A DNA stretch of 41,158 nucleotides from Flemingiibacterium sp964430755 (GTDB lineage: Bacteria > Bacillota > Clostridia > Oscillospirales > CAG-272), in NCBI GenBank assembly GCA_964430755.1, contig CAYSFT010000015.1:1-41158 (forward strand), given 5' to 3'. Below the pieces are notes generated by a model that saw nothing but the letters and a program-made list of their open reading frames with translations, was not told the DNA's origin and did no database searches. Both the position numbers and the translations under genes were made by a program. Shown one piece after another: positions 9,147 to 17,465 of this stretch. Every line of letters begins with the position of its first letter. Within the stretch, counting starts at the first letter, position 1.

Positions 9147-9986
9147 ATGGATTTTAAATCTATGCGTCGAATCGGACACGAGCACTATGTCAAATATGTG
9201 GATAAGCACTTCGATATAACGGCATTATTCACTGCATATAAGTTTGATTGGGACGACAAATATTCATATGTCGGCGAATGTCATGTTCCGTGGGAAATAG
9301 TGTTTGTAAAAAACGGTTTGGTTGAATGCACCGAGGATGAAAGAGTTTACACCTTGAAGAAAAACGACATTATTATCCACGCACCCTTGGAGTTCCACAC
9401 TATACGAAGCATAAAAAGCTCGACATCGGTGCTTATCTTAAGCTTTTTGGCAAACGGAGAGCTTCCCGGCGAATTGTCAAACGGTATATTTGCCCTAAAT
9501 GATAAATACCGAAACGAGTTCATGGAAATATTCGATAGCACTTACGCTTTTCTGAACGAGGGTCCAAAAAACGCTTATTCCGGTCAGGGAATCGTCAACC
9601 GTCTTTCGTCGTTTCTTATTCGCCTTGGAAGCAAGACACCCGAGGAACAGTTATCCCTCTCAAAATCTGCAGTCGAGTACCGCAGGATCGCCTCAGCTAT
9701 GGCTGATAATATCTGCGAGAATCTGTCGCTTGTAGAGTTTGCAAAAATGTGCAATGTGAGCATAAGCTATGTCAAGCTGCTCTTCCAAAAATACGCTGCC
9801 ATAAGCCCGATGAATTATTACGCAAATCTTCGTGTGCAGTATGCGATGACACTTTTGGAGAGCGGCATGACCGTAAACAAAATTTCAGAAATTATGAATT
9901 TTTCCTCACCGAATTATTTCTCGATTTTTTTCAAAAAGCACACCGGAGAAATGCCGTCAAAGTATCGCAGCCGCTCAAAGAGTTAA
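9147..9986 (+). CDS. AraC-family transcriptional regulator
   Basis: Protein of 279 residues from ATG 9147. The in-frame ATG at 9138 touches the GGAGG (9133-9137), whereas 9147 sits nine bases after it. The N-terminal half is a cupin-like sugar-sensing domain (HVPWEIVFVKNG, then KKNDIIIHAPLEFHT). The last ~100 residues hold two helix-turn-helix motifs of the AraC/XylS family (LVEFAKMCNVSISYVKLLFQK, and INKISEIMNFSSPNYFSIFFKK-like) ending in GEMPSKYRSR. It is divergent from the GH109-like operon and so probably regulates it. The C-terminal tail closely resembles that of the fragment at 17055-17422. Confidence 0.9.
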   Translation: MDFKSMRRIGHEHYVKYVDKHFDITALFTAYKFDWDDKYSYVGECHVPWEIVFVKNGLVECTEDERVYTLKKNDIIIHAPLEFHTIRSIKSSTSVLILSFLANGELPGELSNGIFALNDKYRNEFMEIFDSTYAFLNEGPKNAYSGQGIVNRLSSFLIRLGSKTPEEQLSLSKSAVEYRRIASAMADNICENLSLVEFAKMCNVSISYVKLLFQKYAAISPMNYYANLRVQYAMTLLESGMTVNKISEIMNFSSPNYFSIFFKKHTGEMPSKYRSRSKS

Positions 9987-10060
9987 TGGCGAAATCCAGT
10001 ATCAGCTCCTCCAAAACACGTTTAGCTTTGCAGACTCTCCGACACCGACGGATTATTCAA

Positions 10061-11275
10061 TTATTCTTCCCACTCAATCTCGATTACAATCGGTTCCTTT
10101 TGAAGCGCATCAACATTTATTCCCGAAATGTGAAGCCACTTTTCTGCCATGGAGTCAGCATTACCTTTAAAGGCTTCGGGAAGATACATTATATCGTATT
10201 TCAGATGTTCACCGGTATTCATAAGGCGAATACTTTTAGGCTCGGACGGATATCTTTTCAGCGAAACCGCATTTGAGATCAGTCCGTCAAAAAAATGTAA
10301 ATATGTCTTGCCGTTTTTGCGAGCTGCTATATACCGGTTATTCGTTATCTGATAATCAAAATCATCCTCCTCCGAGCACTCAAGGCAGCCCTCCATGCGG
10401 TTATACCAATCACCAACCGCCATCAGCCTCTCCTCGTATTCTGCGGTTATTGCTCCGTTTCCGTCAGGTCCTATATTAAGCAAGTAGCTAGCGCCCAAAG
10501 CCATATATTTGTCAATAGTGGCGCAAAGGTAACGCGAGGAATAAAAATCCTCACGGCTTCGGTATCCCCAGCTCTGCTGACCAACGGAATTACACGCCTC
10601 GGTCATACGGGTGAAGCGTTTCAATTCTTTAACCTGCTCACGTTCCGGCGTTGAAAAGTCTCCGCTGCTCCAACCGCGATCGTTTATGTATATCCCCGGC
10701 TGAAGCTCTTTGATCAGTGCGTTGAGCGTCCCGTCCTCAATTTTAGGCGGGATATCCCAGAAAAATGTATATATACTGCCGTAATTTGTCAAAAGCTCGG
10801 TGATCTGAGCCTTGATAAAATCGCGGTATTTTTTTGTGTCCTCAACATCCGGATATTTGGCTTTCCACTGATGGGTTGAGGCAGAATTATAACCGTAAGG
10901 ATGATACCAATCGGGATTGCTGTAATAAAGCGACAATAACATTCCGTGCTTTTGGCAGGCATCCGCAAGCATTTTCAGAACATCCTTGCCGTAAGGCGTA
11001 TTCATAATATTATAATCAGTCTGCTTCGTGTCCCAAAGACAAAATCCGTCATGATGCTTTGTCGTAAAGCATATATATTTCATTCCTGCTTTTTTTGCCA
11101 AAAGCACCCACTTCTCGGGATCATAGTCAACAGGATTGAACTTATTCATCAAGGCTTCATATTCGGCATGATCCATATTGTACCGTGCAAACGCCTGCTC
11201 ATGCAGGCCGGTTAGTGAATAAAGTCCCCAGTGAATGAACATTCCGAATTTATTTTCGTGTGTCAGTGCCCCCAT
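10061..11275 (-). CDS. GH29 alpha-L-fucosidase (cytoplasmic)
   Basis: Protein of 404 residues. The start is ATG 11275-11273, ten bases after AAAGGAGG; an ATG nine codons earlier lies before that site and is rejected. The GH29 signatures FGMFIHWGLYS (residues 10-20), YICFTTKHHDGFCLWD (67-82) and NYGSIYTFFWDIPP are present; Asp174 in FFWD is the expected nucleophile. No signal peptide. The enzyme should release terminal L-fucose with retention from imported oligosaccharides. It is the last gene of a minus-strand operon with an oxidoreductase (66 bases upstream) and an isomerase/epimerase. It lacks the long C-terminal beta-sandwich of some GH29 enzymes; the linkage preference cannot be told. Confidence 0.85.
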   Translation of the reverse strand: MGALTHENKFGMFIHWGLYSLTGLHEQAFARYNMDHAEYEALMNKFNPVDYDPEKWVLLAKKAGMKYICFTTKHHDGFCLWDTKQTDYNIMNTPYGKDVLKMLADACQKHGMLLSLYYSNPDWYHPYGYNSASTHQWKAKYPDVEDTKKYRDFIKAQITELLTNYGSIYTFFWDIPPKIEDGTLNALIKELQPGIYINDRGWSSGDFSTPEREQVKELKRFTRMTEACNSVGQQSWGYRSREDFYSSRYLCATIDKYMALGASYLLNIGPDGNGAITAEYEERLMAVGDWYNRMEGCLECSEEDDFDYQITNNRYIAARKNGKTYLHFFDGLISNAVSLKRYPSEPKSIRLMNTGEHLKYDIMYLPEAFKGNADSMAEKWLHISGINVDALQKEPIVIEIEWEE

Positions 11276-11341
11276 AAAAGCAGCTCCTCCTTTAACCTGC
11301 AACTGAGCAAAAAGCTAACGCCATACTTGCTTAAAGATACA

Positions 11342-12379
11342 TTAAAGTCTATTTTGTTCCCTTATTTCCTCAATAGTCTGCATAACCTTGAGTGCCTGAT
11401 CGTTCGGGATAGGATAAGGCTTACCCTCTCTTATCGCTTCATAGAGGCATACCCAGGTCTGATCGAGCTTGCCCTTGTCCCAATCGCGTTCTTCCTCGAT
11501 AAATGGTATCGGATCCGATGGCGCAAAAACCATACCTGCAGGAGATTTTATGTCGGGAACATAATCAGGACGCTCAAAATCCTCACGGAGATATTTTATC
11601 TTGAATTTTCCGTCGCCAAGGTCAACAAGACTTCCGCGCGAGCCATGAACTATGTATTCCGGAGATTTTATCGCTCCGGCATCGTTAATGGAAAACTCAA
11701 CCGTTCTGCCGTTGACGCCCACCATACTTGCAAATACTACATCCTCGCAGTCACCTGCCGCACACACCTGCTTGGTTACAGAAAACATTCTCGTATAATC
11801 GCCGCCTGCAAAACGGAGTGACTGATCGACGAGATGCGGTCCCCAGTTGAGGAGCTGACCTCCGCCGTACTGCGAAAGTGTCTGCCAATCGTGACGGTAT
11901 GAGAATCCGCCGGTTGAACGCTTGATATAATAAACATCACCGAGGATGCCCGAATCAATAATTGACTGCACCTGATTGAATTTATGCTCGAAACGGCGGT
12001 TGTGGCGTACATAAAGGCGTCCGCCGCCAAGTTTTTTGTCGATTTCCACGAGCTTTTTTGCCTGCGCATAGGTCCCGCTCATCGGCTTTTCAAGGAAAAC
12101 GATCTTTCCTGCTTCAAGTGCCGTTTTGGCATGAACAAAATGATCGCATGATCTTGTCGCTATGTCAATAACATCAATATCAGGATCGAGCACCATTTCT
12201 TCAAAGCTGTAATACGTCTTGCAGCCAAAATCCTTATGCATGATTTCACGTCTGTCCTCTTCTATATCGCAGACAGCGGAAACGGTAAACATATCTTCTT
12301 TGCCCTTAAGCTCCGGCAAATGCATACCGTGTCCTGCTCTTCCGATTCCGGCAATACCGAGCTTGATTGTGTTTTTCAT
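11342..12379 (-). CDS. Gfo/Idh/MocA-family sugar oxidoreductase
   Basis: Protein of 345 residues. The Rossmann fold begins at KLGIAGIGRAGHG (6-18), and the family's catalytic EKP motif is at 97-99 (FLEKPMSG). The C-terminal half is the usual alpha/beta substrate domain with GGGQLLNWGPHLVDQ, containing the conserved His. The enzyme should oxidise or reduce a sugar or inositol with NAD(P). It has a GGAGATATTATT leader and lies 48 bases after the isomerase/epimerase gene. With GH29 downstream, it may process a released sugar, but the substrate is not readable. It is not closely similar to the GH109-like protein at 7744. Confidence 0.85.
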   Translation of the reverse strand: MKNTIKLGIAGIGRAGHGMHLPELKGKEDMFTVSAVCDIEEDRREIMHKDFGCKTYYSFEEMVLDPDIDVIDIATRSCDHFVHAKTALEAGKIVFLEKPMSGTYAQAKKLVEIDKKLGGGRLYVRHNRRFEHKFNQVQSIIDSGILGDVYYIKRSTGGFSYRHDWQTLSQYGGGQLLNWGPHLVDQSLRFAGGDYTRMFSVTKQVCAAGDCEDVVFASMVGVNGRTVEFSINDAGAIKSPEYIVHGSRGSLVDLGDGKFKIKYLREDFERPDYVPDIKSPAGMVFAPSDPIPFIEEERDWDKGKLDQTWVCLYEAIREGKPYPIPNDQALKVMQTIEEIREQNRL

Positions 12380-12427
12380 AATAATATCTCCTATTTCAAA
12401 TAATGCTTATATTCAGTGAGCCGCCAG

Positions 12428-13186
12428 TTACTTGACTTCGCTCTCCCATTTCTTAAGAATTTCCATATTTTCTTTGAGATCAAGTATCGGCTCTCTCTTA
12501 TGAGTATCCTGCTCTATCATAATCCAACCGTCAAAGCCGCGCTTCAGTGCAGTTTTGAATATATATTCATTGTCAATAAAGAAGTCTCCCTGGTTGAGTC
12601 CGCAGAAATAACCTCGTTTCTGCCACTTCTCGGCATCCGGAGTGTCACTCTGCTTCCAGCCCTTTATGTGGTAAGCAACGATTCTGTCGTAATATGTATC
12701 CATTATCTTTTTGACGTCACCTCCTGCAACAGCAAGATGACCGACATCAAAAAGAAGCATAGTATCCGGGCAAGCTTCAAGCATACGCTCGATCTCCTCC
12801 TCGGTTTCGATACGCAATCCAAGATGATTGTGTACCGCAACCTTAACTCCGTAATTGCCCGCGATTCTTGTATTTTCGCGAAGCCGTCTTATGTATGTAT
12901 CAAAATCAGTGCCACGGCTGTTGTCTATACCTGCCCAGACATATTTTGCGCCAAGTGCCGCGCTCCATTTTATAGAAAGCTCGGGATTGGAAGCTTCGCA
13001 GGTTGCAAATCCCATTCCCGCTCTCTTAAGCTTCGCCGCCTTTGTGAGTGCATCCTCAGCAGTTGTACAGTATAGGCGCTCCAGTCCGTCATATCCGAGC
13101 TTATTTGCAATGTCAATACGCTCATCCCAGTCAAAATGCGAACCGTACCACACATACATTCCATAATCTGCTATTCCAATTTTCAT
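12428..13186 (-). CDS. Sugar phosphate isomerase/epimerase (xylose isomerase-like TIM barrel)
   Basis: Protein of 252 residues from ATG 13186, ten bases after AGGGG; the ATG at 13195 almost touches that site and is less likely. Typical strand-end residues of the AP-endonuclease-2/xylose isomerase-like fold are present: VAVHNHLG (His and Asn), LLFDVGHLAVAG (Asp and His), VAYHIKGW and WIMIEQD (Glu), which together bind a divalent metal. First gene of the operon with the oxidoreductase and GH29. Family members isomerise or epimerise keto sugars and inosose compounds; which one here is unknown. Confidence 0.8.
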   Translation of the reverse strand: MKIGIADYGMYVWYGSHFDWDERIDIANKLGYDGLERLYCTTAEDALTKAAKLKRAGMGFATCEASNPELSIKWSAALGAKYVWAGIDNSRGTDFDTYIRRLRENTRIAGNYGVKVAVHNHLGLRIETEEEIERMLEACPDTMLLFDVGHLAVAGGDVKKIMDTYYDRIVAYHIKGWKQSDTPDAEKWQKRGYFCGLNQGDFFIDNEYIFKTALKRGFDGWIMIEQDTHKREPILDLKENMEILKKWESEVK

Positions 13187-13259
13187 TTTCACCATTCCCC
13201 TAAAGCAATACAGAAATTATTTTTATGACATCAGGCTATCGCACCTATATCACGTTATT

Positions 13260-13288
13260 ATTATAGCAGATTACCGTCTTTTTTTACA
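13260..13288 (-). promoter_or_regulatory. Probable promoter of the isomerase-oxidoreductase-GH29 operon
   Basis: TATAAT on the minus strand at 13265-13260, with TGTAAA 17 bases upstream (13288-13283). The -10 is perfect and the -35 poor, as expected for an activator-dependent promoter. It lies about 75 bases from the start codon. Confidence 0.4.
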
Positions 13289-13302
13289 TATCAGATTTAC
13301 AT
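13283..13302. promoter_or_regulatory. Direct repeat, possible AraC operator
   Basis: TTTACAT occurs at 13283-13289 and 13296-13302, a 13-base period, overlapping the -35 region of the minus-strand promoter and lying between the divergent AraC gene and its likely target operon. Direct half-sites near a -35 are typical for AraC proteins. AT-richness makes chance possible. Confidence 0.3.
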
Positions 13303-13365
13303 TTATTCTCGGTAAAAGTCATATAATATTCAGTTTTTCTTTCGCATTTACTTAAAAAACGCCAC

Positions 13366-13394
13366 TTGAACTTCTGCACACAATATGTTATAAT
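13366..13394 (+). promoter_or_regulatory. Promoter of the AraC gene at 13430
   Basis: TTGAAC (13366-13371), a 17-base spacer and TATAAT (13389-13394), about 35 bases before the start codon. Confidence 0.65.
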
Positions 13395-13429
13395 ACTTAG
13401 TAAAATGAATTAATGAGGAGGTTACCCGC

Positions 13430-14224
13430 ATGAATTCCATTTACAGTGGCGTAGAGTTTTTACGCTATAACTATCAAGATAATATTTCCCCGCAGTTAAA
13501 TCGAATGACTATTCCTTATCTTGATATAACTTACGTTATAGAAGGCGAGCTTCACTATGAGCTTAACGGCGAATCAGTCGCGGTACACCAAGGTGAGGCG
13601 ATAATTTTTCCACCACATTCGGTAAGATACCGTTATCAAAGCAACGCCCGTGTACGATATTGCAGCTTCAATGTAATCCTGCCTGCCGATTTTTCGGTGC
13701 CGATCAAGGGTGTCGTTAAAAACGCATTTCGCTCAAACACAGCATATATGCTTGAAACTGTCAAAAAGGATTCGGAATCAATATCGTCGAACAAAACAGA
13801 CAAGTGCATCTCCACATTTTTCTATCTCTACCATCAGCTGCTTGAGAGCGCGTTTGACCGCGAAATAAATCCGCACGTAAAAGCTATTAAGCAGTATATT
13901 AACAAACATCTTTTTGAAACTATTACACTTGATATGATATCATCCGATGTACATCTTGTTGATAGATATCTCTGTACACTATTTAAAAAGCACACGGGGA
14001 TGACCGTTATTGAATATATCAACGCCGAAAGAATTGATGCCGCAAAAAAGCTTATTGCAACAAACGATATTCCGCTTTACAAGGTGGCTGAGGAATGTGG
14101 CTTTACAGATTACAATAATTTCTCAAGAACCTTCAAAAAGTTTACCGGCACCTCTCCGGGTGACTACAAGCACAATATACTCAAGACATACAACATAGAT
14201 AATGATACCGAGGCTGACAAATAA
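13430..14224 (+). CDS. AraC-family transcriptional regulator
   Basis: Protein of 264 residues. ATG 13430 follows GAGGAGG with good spacing. The N-terminal cupin domain shows TYVIEGELHYELNGE and HQGEAIIFPPHSVRYRY. The C-terminal ~100 residues hold two helix-turn-helix motifs (MISSDVHLVDRYLCTLFKKH, then VAEECGFTDYNNFSRTFKKF) closing with GTSPGDYK. It is divergent from the isomerase-oxidoreductase-GH29 operon, its probable target. Bases 13821-14121, most of the DNA-binding domain, are repeated exactly at 17055-17355. Confidence 0.9.
   Translation: MNSIYSGVEFLRYNYQDNISPQLNRMTIPYLDITYVIEGELHYELNGESVAVHQGEAIIFPPHSVRYRYQSNARVRYCSFNVILPADFSVPIKGVVKNAFRSNTAYMLETVKKDSESISSNKTDKCISTFFYLYHQLLESAFDREINPHVKAIKQYINKHLFETITLDMISSDVHLVDRYLCTLFKKHTGMTVIEYINAERIDAAKKLIATNDIPLYKVAEECGFTDYNNFSRTFKKFTGTSPGDYKHNILKTYNIDNDTEADK
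13821..14121 (+). repeat. 301-bp exact duplicate, copy 1 (intact AraC gene)
   Basis: Every base of 13821-14121 matches 17055-17355 in the same orientation; the match stops abruptly on both sides. This copy sits in frame inside an intact AraC gene and is therefore the probable source. Confidence 0.9.
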
Positions 14225-14478
14225 AATCGCCTCTCAATTAATAAGAGTTTCCTCCTGACACGGCATTAAATTGCCGTATCAAGGGGGATTATTTATGTAT
14301 CAACGCTTGCTGCAAAACAAGCAACGCCCCTGATTTTAACCCCATCAATTCCCGTAATTTTGATTGGTTTCTGTTGTTAAGATATAAAAGCAGGAGTCAC
14401 TCTCTCGCAGTTAAGTTAAACTGTCAGTGTGGTGCCTCCTGTTTTCGCCGTATTTTGATATATGCTATTTTGTCGGCA
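14225..14478. other. Gene-free stretch with several stem-loops
   Basis: No ORF with a credible start was seen. ACGGCA and TGCCGT pair at 14259-14276. TCAAGGGG and CCCCTGA flank a GCTTGCT/AGCAA hairpin at 14279-14333, followed by GATTTTAA, a weak plus-strand terminator for the AraC gene. CAGGAG and CTCCTG at 14391-14441 enclose CAGTT/AACTG and are followed by TTTT. Together this could be a structured RNA or a worn repeat. Confidence 0.35.
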
Positions 14479-14511
14479 GAAAAAACAAAGACAGCCGCCC
14501 GAGAGCAACTG
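14479..14511 (-). terminator. Rho-independent terminator after the GH3 gene
   Basis: On the minus strand CAGTTGC (14511-14505), a six-base loop and GCGGCTG (14498-14492) form a stem with two G-T pairs, followed by TCTTTGTTTTTTC. It lies 60 bases past the GH3 stop codon. Confidence 0.6.
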
Positions 14512-14570
14512 CCTGAGATTGTAGTTCCTCTGAGGATTTAAGTTATACTCCTCAATTCATAAAATTTTTA

Positions 14571-16166
14571 TCAATATTTAGGGAAGTTAACGGGTGATAC
14601 ACCTGTTGCTTTTTCTTCACCGAAGCAGGCGGCAATTGCTGCTTTCACCGAAACCTCCGAGAGGGAGTAAGCATTCACATACGTCTTCAAGAATGGAAGC
14701 TCGGTAAGCTTATATGGATCGCCGAATGAGATAAATACGACTTTTTCACATCTGAAAACACATCCGCGCCAAAACGCCATAATGTTATTCCAACCGAGAT
14801 GCAGACTGCTGCCTGAAGAATGATTTGGATCAATATAGGACGCGATGAAAACGGTATCTATGCTGTCCATCAGCCCTTCAAGTATGTAATGGCTGGGGTT
14901 GGTCAATCTGATAACCTCAAGCCCACGGCTTTCAAGCTCATTTGCAAGAGTTGGGAAAGCATCGTTAGGATCATCCTTTGCGCCTGAAGTAAGGGAAATC
15001 ACCAACGCCTTTTTGTTTTTTTCTGCTTTTAAGGGTAAAATTCCGTCAACATTTTTGACAACAGTGACGCTTTTCTTTGCTGCTTGTTCAAAAAGTGATT
15101 TCATTTTTTTAACATCGTTTTCGGTGGCGATGTATTCGCATCCCTCAAACAGTCCGAGCTTCGCCTTCAGGTTTACAACTCGCTCTGCGGCATCGACTAA
15201 TCGTGCTCTTTCGAGATAACCCGAATGAAGTGCCCCGAGAATTCTTTCATAGTCGCCTTTTTCCGGGAAAAGAACAAGGTCTCCGCCTGCACGCAAAAAT
15301 TCAACGCTCATTTTTTCAACCGAAATTCTTGCGGAAATTCCGACCATGCTGACAGCATCGGACATTATACAGCCGTCAAAGCCAAGTTCTCCCTTAAGAA
15401 GATCCGTCATAAGCGATTTTGAGAGTGTTGCAGGCAGATAAAAACCACTCTCATCAAGTGTTGGGTCATAAGACGGAAGTGCAATGTGACCGACCATTAT
15501 CGACTCGGCACCGTCGGCTATTATCTGCTTGTATGCCTTACCGTAATTCTCCATCCATTCTTCTTTTGAAAGTGAATTAACCGATGTCGTCAAATGTTGG
15601 TTTTTATTGTCAACTCCGTCACCGGGGAAATGTTTTGGAACTATTGCAAGATGTCCTTCACTACGCATACCGCGTCCATACTCAAAAGCAGCGCAGCGTA
15701 CGGCTTCAAGGGTATCTCCCGCCGCTCTTATATTGGTGACAGGGTTATTCGGATTAAAATTGATGTCGATGACAGGTGACAGCGGCAGATGAATTCCAAG
15801 TGAACGTGTAAGTCTTGCAGTGTATTTTCCTATTTCAAAAGCAAGCATCGGGTCACACGCAGCGCCAAGATTCATCATATTCAAACAATGTTCCTTTAAT
15901 TCCGGATAAAGCACCGGTCCGCATTCAATGTCTGCTGCAACAAGAGACGGCGATTTTGAATTTTCTTTTATTGCCGATTTAATAAAATTCAGTTTTTCGG
16001 ACGAAAAGGGCGGAGCAACAAAAAAATTCGATATTTTATTTTTTATTATTGACGAAACAATTTCTTCGTCCGGCAAACCGGGGTTAAACTGCCAACAAAG
16101 CACCTCGCCGCAAAGCTCCTCGTCAGTAAGTGAGGATACATATCCCTTAACATCAAAATTATTCAT
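14571..16166 (-). CDS. GH3 beta-N-acetylhexosaminidase, NagZ-like
   Basis: Protein of 531 residues, longer than single-domain NagZ (~340) because a second alpha/beta domain follows, as in the Bacillus two-domain enzymes. NagZ features: LVAADIECGP near 76-84, KHFPGDG (178-184), the loop His191 of the Asp/His acid-base pair (here NQH rather than the usual DSH) and CIMSDAVSM with nucleophile Asp270. No signal peptide, so cytoplasmic. It should remove non-reducing beta-linked GlcNAc (or GalNAc) from imported glycans or muropeptides. Given nagA/nagB nearby, GlcNAc scavenging is the likely role. Single-gene unit with its own promoter (16268-16296) and terminator. Confidence 0.85.
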   Translation of the reverse strand: MNNFDVKGYVSSLTDEELCGEVLCWQFNPGLPDEEIVSSIIKNKISNFFVAPPFSSEKLNFIKSAIKENSKSPSLVAADIECGPVLYPELKEHCLNMMNLGAACDPMLAFEIGKYTARLTRSLGIHLPLSPVIDINFNPNNPVTNIRAAGDTLEAVRCAAFEYGRGMRSEGHLAIVPKHFPGDGVDNKNQHLTTSVNSLSKEEWMENYGKAYKQIIADGAESIMVGHIALPSYDPTLDESGFYLPATLSKSLMTDLLKGELGFDGCIMSDAVSMVGISARISVEKMSVEFLRAGGDLVLFPEKGDYERILGALHSGYLERARLVDAAERVVNLKAKLGLFEGCEYIATENDVKKMKSLFEQAAKKSVTVVKNVDGILPLKAEKNKKALVISLTSGAKDDPNDAFPTLANELESRGLEVIRLTNPSHYILEGLMDSIDTVFIASYIDPNHSSGSSLHLGWNNIMAFWRGCVFRCEKVVFISFGDPYKLTELPFLKTYVNAYSLSEVSVKAAIAACFGEEKATGVSPVNFPKY

Positions 16167-16267
16167 TATTAGTTTATATCTCCTACTGTATTTTCAATAT
16201 CCTGCTTCGTTCTCATGGACGGCTTTTTTCTGATAATATCACGTTTAAATTTACCAAAAGTCAATCC

Positions 16268-16296
16268 AGTATAGCACACCATTAGTGATTTGTCAA
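16268..16296 (-). promoter_or_regulatory. Near-consensus promoter for the GH3 gene
   Basis: On the minus strand TTGACA (16296-16291), a 17-base spacer and TATACT (16273-16268), about 100 bases before the GH3 start codon. Confidence 0.7.
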
Positions 16297-16366
16297 TAAA
16301 TTTCAGAAATATCATCCCGAAAACATCAAAGTCGTGATCTCTGTTACACCTCTATTGTTATACCTA

Positions 16367-17059
16367 TTATATCCGATTTTCCACATTTTGTACATAAACA
16401 AAATTCATCAAATTTTCTTTAAATTGCACAATTTTCAGTTTTATTTCGAGAAAGCTTAAATTACATCGCATCATAAGCGTTTCACCGCTCACGATGATGT
16501 AAGGACAGATTATATCCTTATAAGCCGTTTGCGGAATATTGTAGCAAAGGAGCTTTCCCTCGGGATACCAACGGGGATCGTCAACATCGCCGATATAATC
16601 GCAAGCCTCTGAATTTACAAAGACACGCGGCAAGCTTGCAAGAGCAGCATCGTGATCATCAACGGCAAAGCGAAGTGTAACCTCCGCTCCCTCGGGAATC
16701 TTACCAACCGCAAGCTTGAAGCTTCCGTCACGGTTAAATCTGAGCGGAAGCTGATTTGCCGCACGGTTTTCTGTGCGTTTCTCTGCTGCATAATTGGTAT
16801 TACGCTTCCATAACGGAAGACGGTCCTTGATCGTTATGATATGGTGACGGTTAAGTGTCAGCGTGTCCTCAAACGAACCGAGCTTGCTTATAACCGTCTT
16901 ATAAATACGCTTATCCATAAATGGCAGACTCGTATCCTCGGAGCATTCAATATCATCCGTCAGCGGATCATGAATGATGTTCCGGAAATAGTTAAAGAAA
17001 TAGATCTTATCAGCCCCCTGCGAATATGCACTTGCCGCAATCGCCGCAAATGTCTCTAT
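16367..17059 (-). pseudogene. 3' remnant of a TIM-barrel hydrolase gene (fourth paralogue)
   Basis: The minus-strand frame matches the last barrel strands and C-terminal beta-sandwich of the family at 6120, 30534 and 32301: IETFAAIAASAYSQGADK, IYFFNYFRNI, then GSFKLAVGKIPEGAEVTLRF and LPRVFVNSEACDYIG. Everything upstream of the IET segment, including the catalytic MND and ELD blocks, is missing and replaced by DNA identical to part of an AraC gene on the opposite strand. The frame stays open into the foreign DNA and finds a spurious ATG there (17143). The C-terminus is about 20 residues longer than in its relatives. No function is expected. Confidence 0.8.
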
Positions 17060-17355
17060 CTCTACCATCAGCTGCTTGAGAGCGCGTTTGACCGCGAAAT
17101 AAATCCGCACGTAAAAGCTATTAAGCAGTATATTAACAAACATCTTTTTGAAACTATTACACTTGATATGATATCATCCGATGTACATCTTGTTGATAGA
17201 TATCTCTGTACACTATTTAAAAAGCACACGGGGATGACCGTTATTGAATATATCAACGCCGAAAGAATTGATGCCGCAAAAAAGCTTATTGCAACAAACG
17301 ATATTCCGCTTTACAAGGTGGCTGAGGAATGTGGCTTTACAGATTACAATAATTT
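17055..17355 (+). repeat. 301-bp exact duplicate, copy 2 (chimeric scar)
   Basis: Identical to 13821-14121. The left junction shares the short string TCTAT with the hydrolase sequence, and the right junction lies at TACAATAATTT, coding the conserved AraC motif YNNF. Confidence 0.9.
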
Positions 17356-17422
17356 TGCAAGAATCTTTAAAAAGCACACAAGCGAAATGCCGTCGAAGTA
17401 TCGCATCCGTTCAAGGACATAG
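17055..17422 (+). pseudogene. 5'-truncated chimeric AraC fragment
   Basis: From 17055 to 17355 this is an exact copy of 13821-14121 and encodes the two helix-turn-helix motifs. After YNNF it continues into a different tail, ARIFKKHTSEMPSKYRIRS, closer to the end of the AraC protein at 9147 than to the source gene. The sensor domain is absent and the frame reads upstream into antisense hydrolase sequence. It could at most make an isolated DNA-binding domain. Downstream, a TTGAAC/GTTCAA hairpin (17444-17461) separates it from the convergent AraC gene. Confidence 0.75.
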
Positions 17423-17465
17423 CGGCATATCGTCTTATTCACGTTGAACATTCACGTTCAAAACA

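Noticed and set aside
9987..10060. TCCG/CGGA hairpin between convergent genes as a terminator
   Set aside because: The stem is only four base pairs and lacks a clean T-run.
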